From positions 1,988 to 65,987 of the forward strand of contig JACVRA010000326.1 of NCBI GenBank assembly GCA_019828545.1: a DNA stretch of 64,000 nucleotides, in the 5' to 3' direction. The notes under the pieces were generated by a model. That model worked only from the letters and a program-made list of their open reading frames with translations, had not been told where the DNA came from and did no database searches. Below are positions 1 to 9,600 of this stretch, piece by piece. Positions within the stretch are counted from its first letter, which is position 1; each line of letters starts with the position of its first letter. The position numbers were made by a program, and so were the translations under genes. The DNA is from Paracamarosporium sp. OC-R06-R3 (taxonomy: Eukaryota > Ascomycota > Dothideomycetes > Pleosporales > Didymosphaeriaceae).

Positions 1-620
1 CACGGACCTTTTGACTACCTGCGCCGATACATAGTAGTAAGCTAGAGTAGAAATTCTTATATATCTAAATTAAATATATATTAAATAATTATCTACTCTT
101 TTATCTTTAAGAGATTTATTAAGTTAAGTATATAGTTATATTAAAAGGTAATTTTAGTATATCTTTACCTTATTACTCTTTTTAAGGCATTATAGATAGC
201 TATAGTACGTAGAATTAAAAGTATTATATCTTATTTAATAGTATAAAGTGTAAGCTATAATTAAACTTCTTTTAATTCTAGTAGTTAATTAAATAGTTAA
301 GACATTATATTATACTATAAATAATAGTATACTTTAGTATAGTCTTGACGTTTTTAAATACTTACTTATCCTAGACACTTACTTATTAGAGACATTAATT
401 ATTATTACATTAATTAAGAAAAAGTATAAAAAAAATAAAAAATATTTCTTTTATTATAGTTATTTTATATAGTTCTATTAGTCTAGATTTAAGTCTTAAC
501 TAAAGTAATAACTTATTAATAATTTATTATTAAGATTCTTTAACTCTTCTATTGTATTACTTACGTAATATAGTATCTTTTAACCTCTTTACTAAGTACT
601 TCTACTTAAGAACTAACCCT
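1..620. repeat. AT-rich, gene-free stretch, probably a RIP-decayed repeat
   Basis: Almost entirely A and T, dense in TTAA, TATA and TAAT words and in stop codons in all frames, with an abrupt return to balanced composition near 600-620. No coding frame, no telomere repeat and no terminal repeats are visible. In filamentous ascomycetes such blocks usually are transposons whose C was turned to T by RIP; that origin is inference from composition only. Confidence 0.6.
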
Positions 621-1504
621 ACTTGCCCCTTTGTGTCTAGCTACCCTTAGGGCTTTAACACTTAGCAACCGCCTTACTAAATCCGTCCACCAATCTAATC
701 AGCCTATGATCGAACCGAACAGGCCCTTGATTGTGCTAGCTAGTTCAGCTACCAAGCCGCTTGTCACAAGACTAGGTAGTGGTCTCCGACGGAGTTTCAA
801 CTTCCGACGGAATGGCCGCTAATTGGCTTCAGATTCGGTAGCATCTCAGACCGAAAATTAAGGTCATACGCACACTACTGTTCAAAGATTAAGCAGGAAA
901 GGCGACTTCTCTTTCTCCGCCGGAGGACAGATTGCCGGCGGAGTACTAAACAAGGGAGAGATAATTAATTCATTCAGGAATCGAGCTGCTAGGTAATAGC
1001 GTCGTCAAACCTGCCTGCCTTCAGCGTGTCCCCACGCGGAAGAGTGCTCGTCCACTATGGCAGCACTTGCTACCACTTACATGCAGAGGGATGCTGTTAA
1101 CGCGAGTTCTTCTGGCAGCGTCGGGCGCAGTTGCAATGCTATGTCCACTAACGCCAAAATCATTTCCATAGCCACCACCTAAGAGGTCGTCAATGTCTTT
1201 ATCAGCTGGATTTGTGCGTCGTGATTGTACCGTTCGCCATCAACGAAAAAGAGAACGAACGAAATGCAACAAAGAAATAGCAACATGAATAGGCACATAC
1301 TGTCATACTGGTGGGCTTAGAAACTAAGTTAAGGCATCCCTGGTTTCTACTCTACATCCATGGCCGAAAGAATGTTATTGTTGTTAATGTTATTGTTGCT
1401 GTTTAGCAGCCGTTTGAATGTTTACTCAGTGGTACATATGCAGCCTACAAGCTACCGGTACTCATTCTTATCCACCTTCGTACTTATCTCCACGGTTCAA
1501 AACC
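621..1504. other. Gene-free stretch with degenerate repeat-like sequence and one hairpin
   Basis: No protein that I recognise. Short open frames exist but carry no family motif. A perfect inverted repeat lies at 915-943 (9-base arms CTCCGCCGG/CCGGCGGAG, 11-base loop). Probably a decayed mobile element plus the far upstream region of DUR3. Confidence 0.4.
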
Positions 1505-1714
1505 CCAGATACCCTTATCTGGTCTTAGCGTTTACACACCTTATCACTTAGGTCCGGAGGCTATCTGCGACGAACTAGGAGCTCTTATGCGTGATAGATG
1601 ATTGCTTTACCCCCCCTTTAAAAATTTAGTCACAGGAGCAACGCATAAATAAGTGACACGGTATGGACATGGCGTAGCATGCCCAGGTATAGATACCACG
1701 GATACGGTCTATCT
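1505..1714. promoter_or_regulatory. GATA-factor (AreA-type) site cluster upstream of DUR3
   Basis: Four matches to HGATAR, the consensus of fungal nitrogen GATA activators, lie in about 200 bases: TTATCT at 1515-1520, CTATCT at 1561-1566, TGATAG at 1592-1597 and CTATCT at 1709-1714 (three read on the minus strand). The first sits in a perfect inverted repeat, CCAGATA (1505-1511) and TATCTGG (1516-1522). Roughly one match per 340 bases is expected by chance in balanced DNA. The start codon of DUR3 is 60 bases beyond the last site. Nitrogen-catabolite control of urea uptake is known in fungi; its action here is inferred. Confidence 0.5.
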
Positions 1715-1773
1715 CTGGAGACATCCAAAAGCAACCGACCCGCGACCCGATTACAGTTCCTGAACTGAGCAAT

Positions 1774-4110
1774 ATGGCAGGCGGCCCTGCTCCTACTAGC
1801 CCGTCAGCCTCGCCTTTAGGGCAGGGTTGGGGGTATGGGATTATACTTGGAATTGGGTTCTTATTTGCGCTTGGCATGGTGAGCGACATTGCGCCGAAGC
1901 CTCGAGCCGCACAGCGCGACTGATGCATGCAGGTCTTTACGACGTGGGTTCTCAGACGGTACAACAGCGAGGTGCAGACTTCGGAAATGTTCTCGACAGC
2001 GGGTCGCACGGTCAAGTCTGGCCTAGTGGCTAGTGCGGTTGTCTCATCGTGGACCTGGGCTGCAACATTGCTGCAATCCAGCAGTGTGGCTTTCCGATAT
2101 GGTAGGCTTCGACCTCACTATTGCCGCAACTGCCTACGAGCATCATGAGAATAACGACAACAAGGTGTCTCGGGCCCGTTGTGGTATGCCGCCGGTGCTA
2201 CCGTACAGATCTTGCTGTTTGCCACCGTTGCCATCGAGTTGAAGAGGAGAGCGCCGAATGCTCACGTCAGTGCCAAACTTTCCCCCCATCCTCTCCTTCG
2301 ACGTTGCACTGCTGACGAGCCATTAGACATTCCTCGAAGCTGTCCGCGCCCGATACGGCGCGGTAACACATTTTGTGTACATCACGTTCGGTCTTTTCAC
2401 GAACGTCCTCGTCACAGCTATGCTTCTGACTGGAGGCTCAGCCGTAGTTTCATCAATGACTGGCGTTCCCACTGCGGCTGCTTGCTTCCTGCTACCGCTA
2501 GGGGTGGTCATCTACACCATGTTCGGGGGCATCAAGGCGACCTTTCTTACAGACTACGTGCACACTGTCATTCTCCTCGTCATCATTTTGACATTCGCAT
2601 TCACTACGTATGTGACCGGCGACAGGTTAGGCTCTCCGAAAGCCGTGTACGATGCGTTGGTAGAACTCGCTTCCCACGCGCCAGTCGAGGGAAATGCTGG
2701 GGGAAGCTACTTGACAATGAGGAGCAAGGAGGGCGCCGTCTTCTTTGTTATCAACATCATCGGCAACTTCGGCACTGTATTCATGGACAATGGATACTAC
2801 AACAAGGCCATTGCTGCCAGTCCCGTCCATGCACTTCCTGGATACATCATTGGAGGTAAGCTTTCAATGCGCGGCAAACTAGCAAACATGGTCGAGACTA
2901 ACCAAGGTTTTTTATCTTCTTTCCAGGGCTTTCGTGGTTTGCCATCCCTTGGCTGTGCGCAACGACCATGGGCCTTGCCGCCCTTGCCCTCCAGGGAACT
3001 CAGTATTTCCCAACATACCCAGACTCCATGAGCGAAGCAGACATCAGCGCTGGACTCACGCTTCCCTACGCAGCGACTGCCATCCTTGGATCCGGGGGCG
3101 CGGTTGCAACGCTTCTGATCGTCTTCATGGCCGTCACCTCTGCATTCTCCGCCCAGCTCATCGCTGTGTCTTCTATTCTTACCTATGACGTCTACAGCAC
3201 ATACATCAACCCCGACGCCAGTGGCAAGCGGCTTGTGTGGACTTCGCATGCTTGCGTTGCCGGCTTTGGACTCGTAATGGCTGGTTTTTCAACGGGATTG
3301 CATTACGCCGGAATCAGCATGGGCTTCTTGTATCTCTTGATGGGCGTCATCATCTCGTCTGCAGTGCTCCCGGCAACGCTGACGTTGATGTGGAAAGGCC
3401 AGAACTTTTGGGCGGCGACGCTGTCCCCAGTGCTGGGCCTGTGCTGCAGCATCACCGCCTGGCTCGTGACGACCTCCAAGCTCAACGGCGGCGTCGTCAA
3501 CGTCGCGACCTCGGGCGCCAACAATCCCATGCTGGCGGGTAACGTAGTTGCACTTCTGTCGCCCGCTATCTTCATCCCCGTCCTTACGCTGGTCTTCGGG
3601 GTGGACAACTATGACTGGGTGTCCATGAAGGAGATCCGTCTCGTCGACGACTCAGACGTCGCCGCAGCGGCGCATGTGGACCCAGGAGCGCTCGTCGGCC
3701 GACATATGGCGTTGAGCCCAGAGGCAGAGGCGGCCGAGCAAAAGAAGCTCCTCCGCGCAAGCAAGATCGCCAAGATCACCACCGCCACAATGACGCTCAT
3801 TCTGCTCGTCCTGTGGCCCATGCCGCTGTATGGTACCGGGTATATCTTCAGCCCGAGCTTCTTCGCGGGGTGGGTGGTGGTGGGGATGATCTGGCTCATG
3901 TGCTCAACGCTTGCGGTCGGCGTCTACCCGCTTTGGGAGGGACGGACGAGCCTTGCGAGAAACTTCGGTGGTATGTGGCGCGACGTCACTGGGAAGGGTG
4001 TCAAGAGGCATCGCGACCATGTCGAGGTTGTCGAAGGTGAGAAGATGGGGGAGAGCAGGACGCATATGCCCAAGGAGTTGTTGACGAAAGAAGGCCCTGT
4101 GGAGACATAA
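1774..4110 (+). CDS. DUR3: Urea active transporter (Dur3 family, sodium:solute symporter fold)
   Basis: Plasma-membrane symporter that concentrates external urea (in yeast also polyamines). I join five exons: 1774-1878, 1933-2101, 2165-2265, 2327-2855 and 2927-4110, giving about 695 residues, close to yeast Dur3 (about 735). All introns are GT...AG, and the first shows a CTGATG branch-like site. The product starts [20 protein letters not shown], then a first membrane helix ([14 protein letters not shown]), with typical Dur3 blocks such as [68 protein letters not shown] and [19 protein letters not shown]. About 13-15 hydrophobic segments are visible, with a long cytoplasmic loop near residues 520-570 and a charged C-terminal tail. 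It is convergent with the Zn2Cys6 regulator and 2.5 kb from DUR1,2, so it belongs to a urea cluster. Family certain; exact start likely. Confidence 0.9.
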
Positions 4111-4413
4111 CAAGGTCGTGAGTGATACCGGATGTTCTGAAGGGGGTGTGACGGACGGAAGTAGTCAATCAACCGAGCACTCAAGTGTTACCTAAAGTAT
4201 TCGCATCCGAAAAGGTTTTCCTCGTTCTGCGCGTGCAATAATGGATAGAGCTTGGGCCTTGGTAACCGCTCGTCACAGGCATGTGGCTTCTAGTGAGATT
4301 GTCTCGATAGCGACCGAAACCTTAGCAGTCTACATGCTCGGCGGAACGCCTTCTCTACGAGCAGCATGTATGTGAATCAGTGTACCGAAACATTTAGGTT
4401 GCCGTTTTTTTTT
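4111..4413. other. Convergent intergenic spacer, DUR3 / transcription factor
   Basis: Shared 3' region of two convergent genes. A poly-T run lies just before the stop codon of the regulator (about 4405-4414). I see no other feature. Confidence 0.6.
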
Positions 4414-6225
4414 TCATTCTCGCGATGCTGACCACGCTTCCAGAAGACCACCAGTCTCGTGTTCCAGTAGCTGCAGCGCTTCACATGCAAACGACGCAGC
4501 AGTTCCACGTATCCTCAAGGCCCACTTAAGGTCATCCCACTGGGCCGCGCACCAGCTCATCTCGTCTCCATCTTCTGCTGTTGCCCACAGCAAGCCTGCA
4601 AAAGCTCCGATCATAGCAATCTGGTACGGAGCCACCCCGCCCCAGAAAGCAGCGGTATGTTCAGGTGACATGGAATTCAGGAGCTGAACCGCAGCTTCCA
4701 GCTTGTGCCTAGCAGCGTTACGGACGGCGATGCGTAGAGTCGGCGAAGCCTCTGGCGTCAAGACACGAACGAGAGCTCGATACAGAGCTATTATGACAGC
4801 ATGATAGGCCACGTGGAGAGATGCGCTTGCACACACAGATCGTTGCTCGGACGATTTGGGGAACGCCAGGTCCTCAGTCAGCTCTGCTTTCCAATCCGAA
4901 AGTCGCAACAGAATCGGTTGCGCAAGATCCACAGCTGCGCTGACGCCAACGTTGTCTAGCAAGCCGTCTCGCCGCTGGGCAGTCCTCACGTAATATGTCC
5001 TATAGACGCTGTCAAGGATCTGAGCTAGCTCAATGTGACGGAGAAACAATCGCCACCCCGTTGGAGCAGCTACAGCGCCCATACCCAGAGCTTCAAGTTT
5101 GCTGTACTCGGGAAAGTCGGACGATGAGCATGGGCTGAAATCCCAATTGTCCTGGGAGAGCAAGCAGGGTCGCCCATGTACAAACGCCGTCCATCGATCC
5201 TGCACATAGAGTGCCCAGCTCAGCCGACGGCGAAGACCAACTTCCCACTCTGGAATTGACCAAGAACTGCAGTCAACGTGGAGACCTAGATCATAGGACA
5301 TAGCTACGAGTTGAGCGTGCAGTCTCCAAGCCCGGGAAGATAGTCTCTCAGGAGGGTCAACGCGCCTCCTCTGCAAAAGAAGCAAGCCAGCCTCAAGGGT
5401 ACTAAGCGTGGGGCTCTGCATGTCGCTCTGCAGCGCGGCGTCAGCAACTCTTTCGAGCTGAGCAATGTCAGGTGTGCGTGTGGCATACCAGCTCGCCAGC
5501 AGGCTGTCGTGAAGGTGCCAGTCTAGGGCAAGGAGGTAGACAGCTGCGAGCAAAGCAGGGGCAAAGTGTCGGTAGGAGGCGCGATGTTTGGCGATAAAGA
5601 CGTCCTTGTGGAGAATAGGGAAGCTAGGATGCACAAACTGGAAGTAAAGGTTGACCAGCTTGTGTCCCATAGGCTGCACCACTGCCTCGATGGAGTCGGC
5701 CTCGGAGACGACGCTGCTCTCGGATGCGCCGGGACGTATCACAAAGAGGGTGCGGTCGTCCATGCGGCGCACGGCGTTTTCGGGGTCTGGGGGGACATGG
5801 GGCTGTCGCAGTTCAAGGAGAATTGGATCGCGGTGGTCGCTTGGACCTATGAACTCGGCCTTGTTGACGGGATCGAGGCCAAGCGTGTCGACGAGGATGC
5901 TTGGGTACGCCCCGGCAGGACAGGTGCTGGCGCGGACGTGGTCTTCGTCGTTGGACTGCGAGGCATGCGTCGACGTAGGCGACCGAGTAGCAGCAGCAGC
6001 AGCAGCGTCCTGAGCGCGCACGTCGTCGTCGTGGGCGTGGGCGTGGAGAGGAGACGGCGGTCGACGCTGCGGCTGCCTGCGCGCGGCCCGCCCGCGCCGA
6101 AACGTGCACGCGAGCCCGTGGAACGAGCAGAGCACGCAGCGGTCTTGCTCGCCTGGCTTGACGCAGCGCGTCTTGCGAAGGCGACAGGAGTCGCACGCGG
6201 GCTGGGAACGGGATCGTGAGTGCAT
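4414..6225 (-). CDS. Zn2Cys6 fungal transcription factor of the urea cluster
   Basis: Nuclear DNA-binding regulator of about 603 residues in one exon. From the start I prefer (6225, MHSRSRSQPACDSC...), cysteines 11, 14, 21, 30, 33 and 40 form the classic CX2CX6CX8CX2CX6C zinc cluster. A basic stretch (RRGRAARRQPQRR) and a low-complexity linker with a polyalanine run encoded by a CAG-type repeat (near 5990-6006) follow. The middle and C-terminal part, from about VNLYFQFVHPSFPILHKDV onward, resembles the fungal-specific regulatory domain (Fungal_trans). The frame stays open upstream to 6360, but those 45 residues are Gly/Ala-rich and lie in the divergent promoter, so I treat them as noncoding. 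Its place between DUR3 and DUR1,2 suggests a pathway-specific activator; that function is inference. I cannot match it to a named regulator. Confidence 0.85.
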   Translation of the reverse strand: MHSRSRSQPACDSCRLRKTRCVKPGEQDRCVLCSFHGLACTFRRGRAARRQPQRRPPSPLHAHAHDDDVRAQDAAAAAATRSPTSTHASQSNDEDHVRASTCPAGAYPSILVDTLGLDPVNKAEFIGPSDHRDPILLELRQPHVPPDPENAVRRMDDRTLFVIRPGASESSVVSEADSIEAVVQPMGHKLVNLYFQFVHPSFPILHKDVFIAKHRASYRHFAPALLAAVYLLALDWHLHDSLLASWYATRTPDIAQLERVADAALQSDMQSPTLSTLEAGLLLLQRRRVDPPERLSSRAWRLHAQLVAMSYDLGLHVDCSSWSIPEWEVGLRRRLSWALYVQDRWTAFVHGRPCLLSQDNWDFSPCSSSDFPEYSKLEALGMGAVAAPTGWRLFLRHIELAQILDSVYRTYYVRTAQRRDGLLDNVGVSAAVDLAQPILLRLSDWKAELTEDLAFPKSSEQRSVCASASLHVAYHAVIIALYRALVRVLTPEASPTLRIAVRNAARHKLEAAVQLLNSMSPEHTAAFWGGVAPYQIAMIGAFAGLLWATAEDGDEMSWCAAQWDDLKWALRIRGTAASFACEALQLLEHETGGLLEAWSASRE

Positions 6226-6638
6226 CGTTGTTGGCGACTGCGCGGCGTGGGCAGTGATGACGGTACCGACGGCCTGCACCTGCACCTGCGCGACGCCGCC
6301 CGCCGGGCCCGGCGGCCCTTCCGAGTGCTTGCCTGCCTGCCCGCCTGCCCGCCTGCCCACCTGCCTGGCCCCGTCCGCCCTCCACCAAAACCCCGGCGGC
6401 TCTCACTTCGTTCCCGCCGGCGTGCCTCTTGCTGCGTGCTGTGTAGCATCCACGCAGCCGCCGTCGCCTGCAATCATGGCTTTCCGCGAGGGACTGCCGT
6501 GGCTACAAGACTCGTCCACCCGTCTCTCAAGAATCAAGGGCAGAGCACAGCGCCGCGCCCCCCAGCACGCGTCTTCCTCGCCATCGCCATCGACGCCTTG
6601 CACCCGGCCTTTGACCGTCACGGGCCCTGCCACCGCTC
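6226..6638. promoter_or_regulatory. Divergent promoter, Zn2Cys6 regulator / DUR1,2
   Basis: 413 bases shared by the two divergent genes, very GC-rich. It contains the 8-base palindrome CGGTACCG (6261-6268) and a perfect 16-base palindrome CCGCCGGGCCCGGCGG (6300-6315), both made of CGG/CCG triplets of the kind bound by Zn2Cys6 dimers. A tandem run of CCTGCC/CCCG units lies at about 6325-6367. I found no HGATAR site here, unlike the DUR3 promoter. Autoregulation plus control of DUR1,2 from this interval is plausible but untested. Confidence 0.5.
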
Positions 6639-9600
6639 ATGCCTGGTCTCGCTGCTTCACCCCACACCATTGCCGAATGGATCGCCGTGCAACGCGCAGG
6701 CAGCGGGCTGGCTAGACTGCAGGCGCTTGTTGCCGCAGAGCGCATCGCCAACGACCACACACGGACCTGGATTTCTCTCGCAACCGATGCCCATCTCGAG
6801 GAACAGTGGGCTGCTCTGGGCCCCCACCACCTTCCGCTTTACGGGGTTCCTTTCGCCGTCAAGGACAACATCGACGCAAAGACGTTCCACACCACGGCCG
6901 CCTGTCCAACCTTTAGCCGCAGCCCAGCCGACGAAGACTGTCCCGTGGTCCAAAGACTAAAGGCTGCTGGCGCCATCGTCATTGGCAAAACAAACTTGGA
7001 CCAGTTCGCGACCGGGCTGGTGGGCACCCGCTCGCCCTACGGAGCAGTGCCCAACCCGTTGGACTCGGCTCGCATCAGCGGCGGGTCCAGTTCCGGGAGC
7101 GCCGTGAGCGTTGCTCGCCGTGTCGTTCCCTTCAGCCTGGGTACAGACACCGCCGGGTCCGGCCGTGTACCTGCTGGGCTCAACAACATCTACGGCTTGA
7201 AACCCACCCGCGGCGCGCTGAGCGCCCGCGGCGTTGTTCCTGCCTGCCGCTCCCTTGACTGTGTCTCCATCTTCGCTTCAACAGCCGACGACGTCGAAGC
7301 AGTGTTGCGCGTAGCCGAGGGTTTCGACGTCAAGGATGCGTACTCGAGATGCCGCTCGTCGCCGCCCGCTGGCGGATTCGGCCATGGCCTGCGTCGGGCT
7401 CTCGTGAGAGCAAAACCGACCCTGGCCATCTGCCGAGATCCTGAATGGTACGGCCACGTCGAGCAGGCCGCTGCATACGAGAATGCTCTCCAAAGGGCCA
7501 CTCGTGCCGGCTGGGAACTTGTGCCCGTGCCGTTTGATCGACTGTTCGTTCTTGCCGAGCTCCTCTACGAAGGCCCCTGGGTAGCTGAGCGTTGGACTGC
7601 TATTTCTGATTTCATCAAGAATGCCGACGCCGACATGGATCCAACGGTTCGCGGCATCATCTCCAAGGCAGAATCCTTCTCCGCTGCCGACGCCTTTAGT
7701 GCTGAGTACAGGCGCCAGGATCTGACGAGGGAGATTCTCACCCTATTCGAACCCTTTGACGCCCTTCTCGTTCCCACGAGCCCCACATTTCCCACCATGG
7801 CAGAAGTATCGAATGACCCAATTGGCGCGAATTCTAGGCTTGGAATGTATACCAACTTTGTCAACTTCTTGGATTGGTGCGCTCTCGCAGTTCCCGCTGG
7901 ATTTCGTTCCGATGGTTTACCCTTTGGCATCACCCTCATTTCGAGCACATGGCGAGAATACGAACTACTCGAATTGGCACGTCAGTGGAATATCCATGGC
8001 GAAGAGCCCCCTACCGTGGGGGCAACCATGGATGGAGCCCATGTTGAGCACAACCAAGTCTCCAGCGTCACTGCCGATAGCCCCGACAAAGTCGCGATTG
8101 CTGTTGTCGGCGCTCACCTGCACGGGTTCCCTTTGAACAAGGACCTCATCGATCGCGAGGCAGTGCTCCACCAAGTAACCAAAACTTCTGCATGCTATCG
8201 GCTCTTCGCTTTGGCTGACACGGACCCTCAGAAACCTGGTCTCCGTCGAGCGATCGCCGGTGAACGCGGGTGCCAGGTTGAGGTTGAAGTATGGCACCTG
8301 CCCAAATCTCAACTGGGCGATTTCATGATGACCATCGTTCATCCTCTTGGAATTGGACAGATTGAGCTAGAGGATCGCACATGGGTGAATGGATTTGTGT
8401 GCGAGTACTCGGCGCTTTCCAATGCTCTCGACATCACTGAATTTGGTGGTTGGAGAGCATACACCAGCACCATCAGACCACCAGCTCGTCGAGCCATCAG
8501 GAGCGTTCTCATCGCCAACCGCGGGGAGATAGCTCTGAGAATCTTGCGCACAATCAAGAAGTTGGGGTTGCAGACCGTCACAATATACGCTGAGGCAGAC
8601 GCTGCCGCTCCCCACGTTCGTGAAGCTGACCTCGCGCTGCGATTGGACGGCAACACCGTGGCAGAGACGTACCTGAATGCCGTTAACATCGTGGAGCTTG
8701 CGAAGGCCGCGAAGGTCGACGCGATCATCCCTGGATACGGATTCCTTAGCGAGAACCCCGGCTTCGCCAAGCTTGCTGAAGACAATGGCATCATATGGGT
8801 AGGGCCGACGGCGCAGCAAATGGCTGACCTGGGGCTCAAACATCGCGCTCGTGACATTGCTCACCGAGCCAACGTTCCCACCATACCGGGAAGCCCAGGG
8901 TTGGTCCTTTCGCTGGAGCACGCAATGGCCGAGGCAAAGCGCATCGGGTTTCCGCTCATGCTCAAAAGCACGGCTGGGGGCGGCGGCATTGGTCTGCGTC
9001 ACTGCGAGAATATGGAAAGCCTCGTGGCTGCCTTCGACAGCGTGCAGCGTCTTGCTGCTGCCAACTTCGCTGATGACGGAGTGTTCCTCGAACGGTTCGT
9101 GCGCAACGCTCGCCACGTTGAAGTTCAGGTTCTTGGAGATGGCATGGGCCGTGCAATTGCAGCCGGCGAACGAGACTGTTCTCTCCAGAGACGGCACCAA
9201 AAGGTCCTCGAGGAGGCGCCTGCGCTCATGGTCCCCTCAGATGTACGCACTCGGATGAGAGCGGCTGCGGTTCGACTGGTTGCGGCTGTCCAATACCGCA
9301 ACATTGGCACCGTTGAATTCATCTACGATGTCGACACACGCGAATTCTACTTCCTCGAAGTGAACACACGGTTGCAGGTGGAGCATCCTGTGACGGAGAG
9401 CGTGACTGGGCTCGACTTGGTGCAGTGTATGATCCAGATAGCAGCCCAAGATTGCGATGACCTCTTCTCCCAGGTTGAAGCAGGCGAAGTACCCTGCACC
9501 GGAGTTTCCGTCGAGGCTCGGGTCTATGCTGAGGATGTCCTCCAATCATTCCAACCGTGTGCCGGCCGCATATCCAGAGTGGTGTTTCCAGAGGGTCTCC

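Noticed and set aside
6226..6360. N-terminal extension of the Zn2Cys6 factor
   Set aside because: Low-complexity Gly/Ala/Gln residues from promoter GC repeats; the zinc cluster normally lies near the start and Met at 6225 is well placed.
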